Assembly: GCA_020161615.1 (NCBI GenBank)
Contig: JAIUPD010000006.1
Coordinates: 1 to 64,000, forward strand
DNA length: 64,000 bases
Direction: 5' to 3'
Source of the DNA: Pseudomonadota bacterium
GTDB lineage: Bacteria; Pseudomonadota; Alphaproteobacteria; Rhodobacterales; Rhodobacteraceae
The notes under the pieces were generated by a model. It did no database searches, was not told the origin of the DNA, and saw only the letters and a list, made by a program, of their open reading frames with translations. The translations under genes were made by a program, and so were the position numbers. Shown one piece after another: positions 1 through 7,603 of the stretch. The stretch's first letter is position 1. The number at the start of each line of letters is the position of its first letter.

Positions 1-133
1 TCTGGCTCACCTTCGCCTTGTCATGCCCATAGGGCAGAAGATGCTCCGCCGGGATCCCCAGCGTGTCCCCGATCTCCATGATCGGCCTCTTCCGCGCCTC
101 ACGCGCAATCTCAATATCCGTCTTGAAGCTCAT
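1..133 (-). CDS. fhs: Formate-tetrahydrofolate ligase, N-terminal fragment (cut by window edge)
   Basis: Only the first 44 codons lie in the window. The N-terminus, beginning [20 protein letters not shown] and going on through [22 protein letters not shown], is the highly conserved start of Fhs. The enzyme ligates formate to tetrahydrofolate with ATP, giving 10-formyl-THF in the cytosol. The ATG is preceded by a purine-rich AGGAAGAG ribosome site. It lies downstream of tmm on the same strand with a 239-bp gap. In methylotrophic Rhodobacteraceae fhs often sits beside methylated-amine genes, where it handles C1 units released by demethylation. The identification rests on this short stretch, but the match is characteristic. 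Confidence 0.85.
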   Translation of the reverse strand, partial: MSFKTDIEIAREARKRPIMEIGDTLGIPAEHLLPYGHDKAKVSQ

Positions 134-183
134 GGTCTTTCTCTTCCTGTCGGTTTTCTGGCTGTCGATTTTCTGGGCAGAGG

Positions 184-203
184 ACCACCCGGTACGGGGT
201 GGT
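184..203. repeat. Inverted repeat in fhs upstream region
   Basis: ACCACCC and GGGTGGT arms of 7 bp are separated by 6 bp, about 50 bp upstream of the fhs start. No T-run follows on the minus strand, so a regulatory site or leader hairpin is more likely than a terminator. The function is unknown. Confidence 0.35.
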
Positions 204-211
204 ATTATTCC

Positions 212-241
212 TTATGCTCAATCTTTTTTCTTATCAGTCAA
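212..241 (-). promoter_or_regulatory. Possible fhs promoter
   Basis: On the minus strand a TTGACT (-35, 241-236) is followed after 17-18 bp by AGCATA/GCATAA (-10). It lies in an AT-rich patch upstream of fhs and downstream of tmm. This is pattern matching only; Rhodobacteraceae promoters are weakly conserved. Confidence 0.3.
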
Positions 242-372
242 CACCGAATCGGGCGGGAAAAGGCGATCGGGCTCGACTTTCTGCAGCGCTTCTGCCCCCC
301 GCCAAAGGATATTCCGGCCTGAAAACAAGGGTCTCCAGGCCGGCACGGGTTGGATCGGGTCCCGGGGGCCCC

Positions 373-1719
373 TCAGTTCCGCAGATAGGCGGCCATGCTG
401 TCGTCCAGCGCATCCTTCCACGGCGTGTGGTGGACGGGCGCCATGGTGCCGGTGATGACCGATTTGTAGGAATTGTTGCGGAAGCCCATGATGTCTTTCA
501 TCTTGTGCTTCTTCCACTCGAAGAAGGCCTCACAGGCGCCGTCGATGTCAAAGCTGGGATAGTCCGTCTCGGCCACCAGTTCCTTGACGTAATCGGCCTG
601 ATACCGGATCGCGTATTTGGGGTCGTCCGAGGCTTCCTCGCGCTCCTCGCGCTCCTTCACATCGGCCAGCATCGCCGCCTTGTCGGCGGGCAGGGCGATC
701 TTGTCCATGATCGCGTCGCGGACCCACCAGGCCTGGGCATCGAACATGTTGAAGGTGAACCACTGGTCCTGCATGCCGAGATAGAACAGCTTGGGGTTAT
801 GCACCCAGACCACGCCCTTGTAGAGGTCGGCGGTCGCCAGCCGGTTCTTCGTCTTCAGCCGCAGATCGTCGGGCAGAAAGTTGAAGAAATGCTTGTAGCC
901 GGTGCACAGGATGATGGCATCGATCGTTTTGGTCGATCCGTCCTTGAAATGGGCCGTGTTGCCCTCGACCTTGACCAGCGCGGGCTTTTCTTCCCAGTTC
1001 TCCGGCCAGGCAAAGCCCATCGGCGCGGTGCGGTAGCAGCTGGTCACCGATTTCGCGCCGTATTTCCAGCATTGCGAGCCGATGTCCTCGGCGGAATAGG
1101 AGGCACCCATGACCAGGATGTCCTTGCCCGCGAATTCCCGCGCGTCGCGGAAGTCATGGGCATGCAGCAGGCGGCCGTTGAAGCTTTCGAACCCTTCGTA
1201 ATAGGGGATGTTCGGGGTCGAGAAATGGCCCGAGGCGACGATCACATTGTCGAACTCCTCGGAATAGACGTAATCCTTCTTGTGGTCGTGCAGGGTGACG
1301 GTGAACCTGCCGGTCTCGTTGCTGTACTCAACCCAGCGCACCACGGTCGAGAAGCGGATCCAGTCACGAACCCGGGCCTTCTTCACCCGGCCCTCGATAT
1401 AGTCGAAGAGCACGGCGCGCGGCGGGTACGAGGCGATCTGCTTGCCGAAATGCTCCTCGAAGGAATAATCGGCGAATTCCAGACCCTCTTTCGGGCCGTT
1501 CGACCACAGGTAACGGTACATCGAGCAATGCACCGGTTCGCCATGCTCGTCGAGGCCGGTGCGCCAGGTGTAGTTCCACAGGCCGCCCCAATTGTCCTGC
1601 TTTTCGAAGCAGACGATCTCGGGGATCTCCTCGCCCTTGGCGGCGGCGGATTGGAAGGCGCGCAGCTGCGCCAGACCCGACGGCCCGGCACCGATGATGG
1701 CGACGCGTTTCTTGCTCAT
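373..1719 (-). CDS. tmm: Trimethylamine monooxygenase (flavin-containing)
   Basis: 448 aa, the normal length for bacterial Tmm, which oxidises trimethylamine to its N-oxide with FAD, NADPH and O2 in the cytoplasm. The FAD-binding GAGPSG is at residues 10-15. The FMO fingerprint region ([11 protein letters not shown]) is at about 180-190, the NADPH Rossmann motif GASYSAED at 205-212, and a CTGY motif follows later. The sequence resembles Tmm of Roseobacters and Methylocella more than Baeyer-Villiger enzymes. fhs lies downstream on the same strand. A divergent binding protein, a GntR regulator and an Amt-like carrier are next door, fitting a methylated-amine module. A promoter with an overlapping operator-like palindrome lies just upstream. 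Confidence 0.85.
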   Translation of the reverse strand: MSKKRVAIIGAGPSGLAQLRAFQSAAAKGEEIPEIVCFEKQDNWGGLWNYTWRTGLDEHGEPVHCSMYRYLWSNGPKEGLEFADYSFEEHFGKQIASYPPRAVLFDYIEGRVKKARVRDWIRFSTVVRWVEYSNETGRFTVTLHDHKKDYVYSEEFDNVIVASGHFSTPNIPYYEGFESFNGRLLHAHDFRDAREFAGKDILVMGASYSAEDIGSQCWKYGAKSVTSCYRTAPMGFAWPENWEEKPALVKVEGNTAHFKDGSTKTIDAIILCTGYKHFFNFLPDDLRLKTKNRLATADLYKGVVWVHNPKLFYLGMQDQWFTFNMFDAQAWWVRDAIMDKIALPADKAAMLADVKEREEREEASDDPKYAIRYQADYVKELVAETDYPSFDIDGACEAFFEWKKHKMKDIMGFRNNSYKSVITGTMAPVHHTPWKDALDDSMAAYLRN

Positions 1720-1756
1720 GAAGGCACTCCCTTGTCGGTTTGTAATTGGTTCTCAG

Positions 1757-1768
1757 TGGTCCATACCA
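1757..1768. promoter_or_regulatory. GntR/FadR-type operator candidate (TGGTCCATACCA)
   Basis: TGGT-N4-ACCA matches the general FadR-subfamily operator shape. It lies just downstream of the proposed tmm -10 region, where bound repressor would block initiation. The GntR gene at 3215-3934 is the obvious candidate regulator. TACCAAT/ATTGGTA half-sites recur at 5544-5550 (Amt upstream region) and near the start of the divergent gene at 1884. Confidence 0.4.
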
Positions 1769-1769
1769 A

Positions 1770-1798
1770 AGTACGCCCACGCCAGACCAAATTGTCAA
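1770..1798 (-). promoter_or_regulatory. Probable tmm promoter
   Basis: A perfect TTGACA (1798-1793, minus strand) is followed by a 17-bp spacer and CGTACT, a weak -10. It is placed about 50 bp upstream of the tmm start and next to the TGGTCCATACCA palindrome. Confidence 0.4.
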
Positions 1799-1883
1799 CA
1801 ATTATTCACGGCAGGCATATTATTTCGTTACCAGGAAGATAATTTCCCTTTTGACTTCAAGGGGTACGGTGGTAGGAATTGGT

Positions 1884-3182
1884 ATGCTCAACTCCAGTTT
1901 CGCGCACCGCATGGCGGTGACCTCGCTGTTTCCCCAGACCCGAGTCGGCATGAACGAGCCGGTGAAGATCGGTTTTCTGGCGCCGCTGACCGGTCCGGTC
2001 AGTTCATGGGGCCTGCCGGGGCTGCACGGCTGCCGGCTGTGGGAGGATTGGCTCAACCGCGCCGGGGGCATGCTGATCGGCGGGCGCCGCTATCCGGTGT
2101 CGATCGTGCCCTTCGATTGCGGCTATGATCCCGAGCAGGCCATGGAGGGCGCGCGGCATCTGGTTCGCAACGAGCAAGTGCGGCTGCTGATGATGCTGGG
2201 CGGGGACACCTTCACCCCTTGCCGTCAGTTCCTGAATGAAAACAAGGTTCTGACCTCGACGCTGCTGCCCAGCGACCTATCGCCCGACACCCGTTATCTG
2301 ATCGCCCCGGCCGAGGTGCACCCGCTTTACAACGTGACCGGCGTCGACTGGCTGTCGCGCACCCGGCCTGGCATCCGCAGAGTGGCGCTGTGCAGCCAGA
2401 AGGACGCGCTGGGGCTGCCCTCGGTCGCGACCTATCGCGCTGCCTTCGAGGCGACGCGAATCGATGTCGTCAAGGACATCGCCTACGACCCGACCGAAAC
2501 GGATGTCGCGGGGATCGTGCAGCCGATGCTCGATTCGGCGCCCGATCTGCTGTGCTGGTGCACCAGTTACACGCCCATGGTCCATGCAATGACCGAATAT
2601 GCGTACAAGAGGGGCTTTCAGGGCGAAATCCTGTCCTGCACGCTGGACAACTACCAGCGACTGGTTGCGCGAACCTCGGTCGACTTCATGGACGGGGCGA
2701 TCTTTCAGTTCCCCGATTTCGACGACCCGAAGCTGGCCAAGAAGGCCTTCTTCTTCAACCGGCCCAGCACCTTCTTCAAGGAATACAACGCCCGTTATCC
2801 CAACAGCTGGAGCGCGGTTAGCTGGGAATATGTCGCGATCCTGGACCTGTGGCATGCGGCGGTGGAAAAGGTGGGCTCGGTCAATCCGGTCTCGGTGCTG
2901 AACACGATGAAGCACATGGACACGACGCCCCATGCCTTCGGCTCGGCCCGCTGGTGGGGCGAAAGCATCTTCGGCATCGACAACGCGCTGATCGGCGACT
3001 GGCCGGTGGTGACGCTGCAGGACGGGCGCGCCCGGATCGCCGAATTCGGCTCGATCCCCGACTGGCTGGAAAAGCACGAGGCGCTGCTGCACCGGCATCT
3101 GGGCAAGGTCGGCCAGCTCTGGCAGCAGCGGCTGGAGAGCGCGGGCCAGAAGACCGGCCTCACCTCGCGCCAGGTGGAGTGA
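1884..3182 (+). CDS. LivK/AmiC-like substrate-binding protein without signal peptide
   Basis: About 432 aa from the ATG at 1884, which has AGGA six bases upstream. The next start, at 1950, would begin directly at the conserved fold (NEPVKIGFLAPLTGPVS). It belongs to the periplasmic-binding-protein type I family (branched-chain amino acid/amide binding: LivK, UrtA, AmiC, FmdD). Neither start gives an export signal: no hydrophobic core precedes the fold. No permease or ATPase genes accompany it. It may therefore be a cytoplasmic ligand sensor like AmiC rather than a transporter component. It is divergent from tmm and convergent with the GntR gene, so a sensor of methylated amines or amides is a reasonable guess. 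The ligand is unknown. Confidence 0.7.
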   Translation: MLNSSFAHRMAVTSLFPQTRVGMNEPVKIGFLAPLTGPVSSWGLPGLHGCRLWEDWLNRAGGMLIGGRRYPVSIVPFDCGYDPEQAMEGARHLVRNEQVRLLMMLGGDTFTPCRQFLNENKVLTSTLLPSDLSPDTRYLIAPAEVHPLYNVTGVDWLSRTRPGIRRVALCSQKDALGLPSVATYRAAFEATRIDVVKDIAYDPTETDVAGIVQPMLDSAPDLLCWCTSYTPMVHAMTEYAYKRGFQGEILSCTLDNYQRLVARTSVDFMDGAIFQFPDFDDPKLAKKAFFFNRPSTFFKEYNARYPNSWSAVSWEYVAILDLWHAAVEKVGSVNPVSVLNTMKHMDTTPHAFGSARWWGESIFGIDNALIGDWPVVTLQDGRARIAEFGSIPDWLEKHEALLHRHLGKVGQLWQQRLESAGQKTGLTSRQVE

Positions 3183-3188
3183 GGCGCC

Positions 3189-3227
3189 TCAGCCGCCGTG
3201 CTCAGCCGCCGTATTCAGCCGTCGTGC
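3189..3227. repeat. Three tandem 13-bp repeats at the GntR gene 3' end
   Basis: Units at 3189-3201, 3202-3214 and 3215-3227 follow TCAGCC(G/T)(C/T)CGTRY with few differences. The third unit contains the stop codon of the GntR gene, so the gene end appears locally triplicated between two convergent genes. Replication slippage is the simplest origin. Confidence 0.7.
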
Positions 3228-3934
3228 AGGAAGAGCTTCTGCTCCTCGACCAGATGCAGCTTGGTGATCTCGACCGCGGCCTCGACATCGCGGGTGGCGA
3301 TGGCGTTGAAGAGCGAGTTGAACCGCGTCTGGTATTCCTGGATCCGGTCGGGCGTCAGGTGCTTGCGCATCAGCGCCGTGCGGAAGGACTGGCGGCAGAC
3401 CTCGATGGTCAGCTCATAGCAGGATTCCAGCAGCGGGTTGCGCGTGGCCTGCGCGATCCGGCGATAGAATTCCTCTTCGCTGCGGATGAATTCGTTGAGG
3501 TCGGTGCGCACCGCTTCGATCCGGGCAACGGTCTGTGCCAGCGCGTCCAGCTCCCGCGGGGTCATGTTCATCACCGCCAGGCGCGTCATCTCGGGCTCGA
3601 TGATCGAGCGGACGATGAGGTGGTCCAGCGGGCTGGTCCTTTCGCCGATTGAATCGGGCGAGGGGGTCTCGGGCCGGGCCGATTGATAGATCACGAAACT
3701 GCCGCTCCCCTGACGGCGGCGGATCAGCTTGCGGGTCTCAAGAACATCCAGCGCCTCGCGCACGGTGTTGCGCGAGACCCCCAACTCTGCCGCCAGCGCC
3801 CTTTCGCTGGGCAGGCGGGAATCGGGGGGATATTCGCCCGAGCGGATCCGCGCATAAAGCGTGTCGATCACGATGCGGACGGTCTCGCCGACGGCTTGGC
3901 CGTTGGGCAGCTCCGCGGTGGGCAAAGAAGTCAT
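3215..3934 (-). CDS. GntR family transcriptional regulator (FadR subfamily)
   Basis: About 239 aa from the ATG near 3934; a TTG 72 bases upstream would extend it with an unlikely N-terminus. The N-terminal winged helix-turn-helix contains the GntR signature (SRLPSERALAAELGVSRNTV, then REALDVLETRKLIRRRQGSGSFV). An all-helical FCD ligand domain follows, with acidic and histidine metal-ligand positions. It is downstream of the Amt-like gene on the same strand and convergent with the binding-protein gene. It probably represses the tmm, Amt-like and binding-protein promoters through TGGT/ACCA sites. The ligand is not evident; a methylated amine or a downstream product is inferred. Confidence 0.85.
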   Translation of the reverse strand: MTSLPTAELPNGQAVGETVRIVIDTLYARIRSGEYPPDSRLPSERALAAELGVSRNTVREALDVLETRKLIRRRQGSGSFVIYQSARPETPSPDSIGERTSPLDHLIVRSIIEPEMTRLAVMNMTPRELDALAQTVARIEAVRTDLNEFIRSEEEFYRRIAQATRNPLLESCYELTIEVCRQSFRTALMRKHLTPDRIQEYQTRFNSLFNAIATRDVEAAVEITKLHLVEEQKLFLHDG

Positions 3935-4028
3935 GATGGATCTACTTTGAGACGATACAGGACCTGGACGTGCACAAAGCATAAGCAGGGGTCCGGCAAG
4001 CCACAAGCACGACCCGACGAATAGTGCA

Positions 4029-4049
4029 GGCCCCGGCGAAACCGGGGCC
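4029..4049 (-). terminator. Hairpin downstream of the Amt-like gene
   Basis: GGCCCCGG and CCGGGGCC arms of 8 bp surround a 5-nt loop, 14 nt beyond the Amt-like stop codon. There is no strong U-tract, so termination may be partial and may let some transcript continue into the GntR gene. Confidence 0.5.
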
Positions 4050-4062
4050 TTCGACGTTGCGT

Positions 4063-5436
4063 TCAGGCCCCGCGCGGCGTGTCGGCATGGGTGACGACAT
4101 CGGGCTCAAGCCCCCAGCGCACGATATCGAGGCCCTTGATCTGATCCTCGTCCGAGACCTTGAGCCCGGTCGTCGCCCGCAGGATCACCGACAGGACCAG
4201 CCCGGTCACGACACCCGCGCCGATGCAGGTGACGATCCCCACGACCTGCATCAGCAGCGAGATTTCCCCGTGCTGGAAAGCATAGGCACCTTCCTCGATC
4301 CCCAGATAGCCACCGCGCGGCGTGCCGGCCTTGAAGATGCCGACCAGCAGCATGCCGAGGACCCCGCTGCCCAGGAACAGCGGGAAGAGCTTGTGCTCGT
4401 CGATGCCGCGCTTGAGGGTGAACTCATAGACCGCATAGGCCGCCAGCGGCGCGACGAGGCCGACGATGAATGCCTGCCACGGCAGCCAGACGTCAAAGCC
4501 CGGCGCCCCGGCCACATAGCCCGCCAGCGGACCGAGCAGCGTGTAGGCGTAATTGCCCGACCGATAGGCCAAGAGCAGCCCGGTGATGGCGCCGCCCGCC
4601 CAGACCAGCGCGTAATTGCTCAGCGCGATGCCGACGCTGGTGTCGGCCATGGTCACGCTTACCGCATGGGCCTCGGGGTCGAAGAAGAAGAGGCAGGACA
4701 TGATCACCATCGGCAGACCCGCGAAGATGATCAGCAGGCCCGGCGCGCAAAGGCCGATGCTGGGGGCCAGATAGGCGCGCACCTCAGGGTGCGGTTCCAT
4801 CATGCCCGGACGCTTGCCCATCTGCGCATTCAGCACCAGCGCGATGCCGGCGGGGAACATATAGACGAAGCCGACGCCGAAGAAATCGTGGAAGCCCAGA
4901 TTGGTGAGCGGCCCGACCGAGCCCCAGGTCACCCAGCTGAGCACCGACGAGCCCACGGTCGCCACGATACAGGTGATGTAATAGGCCGAAGGCTTCATCC
5001 GCTCGGAGACCGAGAAGTGCAGCAGGATGTTCACGATCCCGGCAAAGACAGCCAAGAAGAAGATGAAGACCTGGAACGTGTTCAGCCCGGGAAAGACCGC
5101 CGGATCGACATGCTGGGCCATAGCATTGGCCAAGGTGCCACCCAGCCACCAATCCTTGAGCGAGTCCATCATCGTCCCCTCGACCATGATGTAATACTGC
5201 CCCGCCCAGAAGCCGAAGCCGATCATGTAATAGGTCGCGAAGCCCACAAAGAAGCCCATCGTCTTCTCGATGGTCGAGTTGAACAGGCTGCGGCGTCGCG
5301 CGGTGCCCGCATCGATCAGCAAGAGGCCGACCACGACCAGGATCGCGCCCACCGTCCCGGATGCGTAGAGCACGTTCTGCACCAGCGAATTCAATGTCAC
5401 CTGTTCCGCGTAGAACGCGGTTGTATCGACGGACAT
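4063..5436 (-). CDS. Amt/Mep/Rh-family transporter lacking the twin histidines
   Basis: 457 aa with about 11 hydrophobic segments, typical of the Amt/Mep family of trimeric inner-membrane channels for ammonia/ammonium. By-eye alignment with E. coli AmtB is good around SERMKPSA, the pore Trp (SWVTWGS), the conserved Asp of LDFAGG (here HDFFGV) and the C-terminal GL-V-E-GLD tail. However, the two pore histidines are replaced: His168 aligns with Tyr (FVYMFPAG) and His318 with Phe (FPLFLGSG). The natural substrate may therefore not be ammonium. With tmm and a GntR gene nearby, methylated amines are a candidate. GAGGAACTG precedes the ATG. The call to the family is firm; the substrate is inferred. 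Confidence 0.8.
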   Translation of the reverse strand: MSVDTTAFYAEQVTLNSLVQNVLYASGTVGAILVVVGLLLIDAGTARRRSLFNSTIEKTMGFFVGFATYYMIGFGFWAGQYYIMVEGTMMDSLKDWWLGGTLANAMAQHVDPAVFPGLNTFQVFIFFLAVFAGIVNILLHFSVSERMKPSAYYITCIVATVGSSVLSWVTWGSVGPLTNLGFHDFFGVGFVYMFPAGIALVLNAQMGKRPGMMEPHPEVRAYLAPSIGLCAPGLLIIFAGLPMVIMSCLFFFDPEAHAVSVTMADTSVGIALSNYALVWAGGAITGLLLAYRSGNYAYTLLGPLAGYVAGAPGFDVWLPWQAFIVGLVAPLAAYAVYEFTLKRGIDEHKLFPLFLGSGVLGMLLVGIFKAGTPRGGYLGIEEGAYAFQHGEISLLMQVVGIVTCIGAGVVTGLVLSVILRATTGLKVSDEDQIKGLDIVRWGLEPDVVTHADTPRGA

Positions 5437-5606
5437 CAGTTCCTCCCTCTTCTGTCCCTGCGTGTTCCGCCGGCTTTTTCTTCGCGGCTTTCGGGCTGCA
5501 AAAGGACAAACGTCGAGAGGCGCCTGCCACCGATCGGAAGTAGTACCAATTTAGACCTGTTTGGGTCCTCCTCGACCCAGAGAAATCATGTCCGAGAACT
5601 GGCTCT

Positions 5607-5626
5607 TTTCAAACATATTTTTGAAA
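5607..5626. repeat. Inverted repeat TTTCAAA-N6-TTTGAAA
   Basis: Perfect 7-bp arms lie in the AT-rich region upstream of the Amt-like gene, about 170 bp from its start codon. It could be a regulator site. No matching second copy was noticed. Confidence 0.35.
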
Positions 5627-5778
5627 CTAAAATTTCCCCAATTAATACAATGATATAGAACTATAAGTGCAATATTATTCCTACTATGAAAGAACCACTT
5701 CCGACCAGATGGCCCTGAAGACCCACAGAATCACGGGGCCACTTCGCCCACAGCACCGGCATCTCGGCACAAGGAAAA

Positions 5779-5802
5779 GCGCCCTCCGGTTGCGGAGGGC
5801 GC
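5779..5802 (-). terminator. Rho-independent terminator of the flavin monooxygenase operon
   Basis: Perfect 10-bp GC-rich arms (GCGCCCTCCG / CGGAGGGCGC) with a 4-nt loop are followed on the minus strand by TTTTCCTT. It lies 35 bp past the flavin reductase stop codon. Confidence 0.75.
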
Positions 5803-5837
5803 CTGTTCCTGCCGGGCCGGGGGGGCCGACGCGACGC

Positions 5838-6332
5838 TCAGAGGGGGGCGAGGCGGTGGAAGCGCGATTGCTCATAGAGCAGGGCCGCGCCTTCGGCCTC
5901 GCTGATATCGGTGATCTGGCCGATGAAGATCTGATGCGTCCCGGCCTTCAGGCTTTCGGCCACCTCGCAGGAAAAGGCGACCCGGGCATCGGCCAGAACC
6001 GGCACCCCCTGCGCATCGGGCCGCCAGTCGCCGAGCGCGAATTTCTCCTCGCCGGTGGCGCCGCCAACGCCGGCGAAGCGCATCGCCATATCGCCCGAGG
6101 GATCGGGCAGCAGGTTCACGGCGAAGCGCCCGGTCTCCAGGATGCCCTGGCAGGTGCCGGTCGCCCGGTTGACGCAGACCAGCAGGCTGGGCGGGTCGGC
6201 CGTCACCGAACAGACCGCCGTCGCGGTGATGCCGCGCCTTCCCTGCGGGGTGAGCGTGGTGATGATCGTCACCGCGCCCGGAAACCGCGCCATGGCGGAC
6301 CGGAATTGACCGGGATCGACGGACACGCCCAT
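5838..6332 (-). CDS. Flavin reductase (DIM6/NTAB, HpaC/StyB-like)
   Basis: 164 aa, the usual size for the small NAD(P)H:flavin oxidoreductase partner of two-component monooxygenases. The family pattern is clear: FRSAMARFPGAVTIITT near the N-terminus, GITATAVCSVTADPPSLLVCVN in the middle, and GRFAVNLL and HQIFIGQI segments. It would reduce free FAD (or FMN) with NADH for transfer to the StyA-like oxygenase encoded immediately upstream (15-bp gap), acting in the cytosol. It is the last gene of the SDR-monooxygenase-reductase operon and is followed by a strong terminator. In indole (iif/ind) and styrene (sty) operons the same partner occupies this place. Confidence 0.88.
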   Translation of the reverse strand: MGVSVDPGQFRSAMARFPGAVTIITTLTPQGRRGITATAVCSVTADPPSLLVCVNRATGTCQGILETGRFAVNLLPDPSGDMAMRFAGVGGATGEEKFALGDWRPDAQGVPVLADARVAFSCEVAESLKAGTHQIFIGQITDISEAEGAALLYEQSRFHRLAPL

Positions 6333-6347
6333 GCTCCCCTCCCTCGC

Positions 6348-7580
6348 TCAGGCGGCTTTCAGTTCGGCCAGATAGGCCGAGGCGGCCTGCGGATCGGCGA
6401 ACCACGGGAAGAAGTCGCGCGGATCGTCGAAGCCGTTGGCGATGCGATGCGCCAGACGCGGCTCGATGCCGGCGGTGCCCATGATCTCCAGGATGAAGGG
6501 CGGCGGCGGGGCCAGCATCATGTTGGTCCAGGTGACCACCCATTGCGCGTAATCCCAATAGGCGTCGAAGGTGCCCTGCATCCAGGCCGCGTCGAAGGGC
6601 CGGTCGCCATGATCGAGGATGCGCTTCAGATAGACCCGCGCCGCCTTGGCCGCGTTGTTCGAGCCCTGCCCGGTGATCGGATCGTTGAGGCAGACGGCAT
6701 CGCCCAGCCCCAGAACCCGCGCGCCTGAGGGCAGTGTGCCGATGGGCTTGCGCACCGTCGGCGGGAAACGCCCGGCGAGAATGCCGTTGTCATCGGTCAG
6801 GCTCAGGTTGCGGCAGCGCTCGGCCTCCCACGGCAGGAAGGTGTTGAGGATGCCCAGCGAGGTCTCCAGATGCTGCTCAGGACTCTTCACATCGGCCCAG
6901 CAATCCATCGGGCCACCGGGCACGCCCTCGAACACCATGATGTCGCAGGGGCCGGTGGTGGTCAGCGCCGGGAAGACGAAATATTCGCCGACCCCGGGGA
7001 TCAGGTTGAAGTTCACCGCCGAATACTCGGGGCGCGGGGTCATGCCCGTCACATAGGTCAGCGCCAGCGCCCGCTGCGGCCGGTCGTAGGGGGATTTGGT
7101 CGCGTCCCGCTCGAACATCTTGCCGACATCGCCCTTGCCGGAGGCCACGATGACCAGATCGTCCTCTCGCGCGTAAAGCTCCATATCGGCAATGCCCGCT
7201 TCCTTAAGCACCAGCCGGCCGCCCAGCTTTTCGAACTCGGCCATCCAGCGCGGGATCTTGACCCGTTGATCCACCGAATAGGCGTTGCGGTCGAGGCGCG
7301 AGGCCCAGTCGACCGCCTTGGCGCCCGGCACTTCGGGATGCGGCACGGCAAAGCTGATGCCCTCGACCGGCGGGCAATGATCGGTCCAGAAGTCGATGCC
7401 GAGCGCGCGCTCGGCCTCGATGGCATCGCCGAACATGCATTGGCTGGACAGGACCTTGCCCGTCGCCATGTCCTGCGCGTCGCGGTTCTGGACGACGCGG
7501 ACCTGATAGCCCTGTTGCAGAAGGCCGATGGCCAGCTGGAAGCCCGACTGGCCGCCGCCGACAATGGTGATCTTTCTCAT
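6348..7580 (-). CDS. StyA/IndA-type FAD-dependent monooxygenase (candidate indole oxygenase)
   Basis: 410 aa, group E flavoprotein monooxygenase. The N-terminal GGGQSG dinucleotide fold (residues 8-13) is followed by GKVLSSQCMF, a DLVIVASGKGDVGKMFERD stretch and PQRALALTY, the typical StyA layout. A later GLGDAVCLNDPITGQGSNNA binds the FAD phosphate. The family epoxidises styrene or oxidises indole at C2-C3 using FADH2 from a separate reductase. Here the reductase is directly downstream and an SDR directly upstream, with a divergent AraC gene. This is the gene set of indole-oxidising iif/ind operons, so indole or an indole derivative is the preferred substrate guess. The start ATG at 7580 matches the conserved N-terminus. 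Confidence 0.82.
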   Translation of the reverse strand: MRKITIVGGGQSGFQLAIGLLQQGYQVRVVQNRDAQDMATGKVLSSQCMFGDAIEAERALGIDFWTDHCPPVEGISFAVPHPEVPGAKAVDWASRLDRNAYSVDQRVKIPRWMAEFEKLGGRLVLKEAGIADMELYAREDDLVIVASGKGDVGKMFERDATKSPYDRPQRALALTYVTGMTPRPEYSAVNFNLIPGVGEYFVFPALTTTGPCDIMVFEGVPGGPMDCWADVKSPEQHLETSLGILNTFLPWEAERCRNLSLTDDNGILAGRFPPTVRKPIGTLPSGARVLGLGDAVCLNDPITGQGSNNAAKAARVYLKRILDHGDRPFDAAWMQGTFDAYWDYAQWVVTWTNMMLAPPPPFILEIMGTAGIEPRLAHRIANGFDDPRDFFPWFADPQAASAYLAELKAA

Positions 7581-7603
7581 GGTCAACTCCCTGTTGTTCT
7601 TTG

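Larger units (their letters stand above)
5437..5837. other. Intergenic region: Amt-like gene upstream sequence and terminator
   Basis: No gene is seen in these 400 bp. From right to left the stretch holds the terminator of the flavin-reductase operon (5779-5802), an AT-rich block (about 5590-5700), an inverted repeat TTTCAAA-N6-TTTGAAA at 5607-5626, and a TACCAAT half-site at 5544-5550 like those in the tmm promoter. The AT-rich block is the likely promoter of the Amt-like gene. Confidence 0.5.

Noticed and set aside
314-343. CCGGCCTG/CAGGCCGG inverted repeat after tmm as a terminator
   Set aside because: The loop is 14 nt and no T-run follows on the minus strand; too weak to call.
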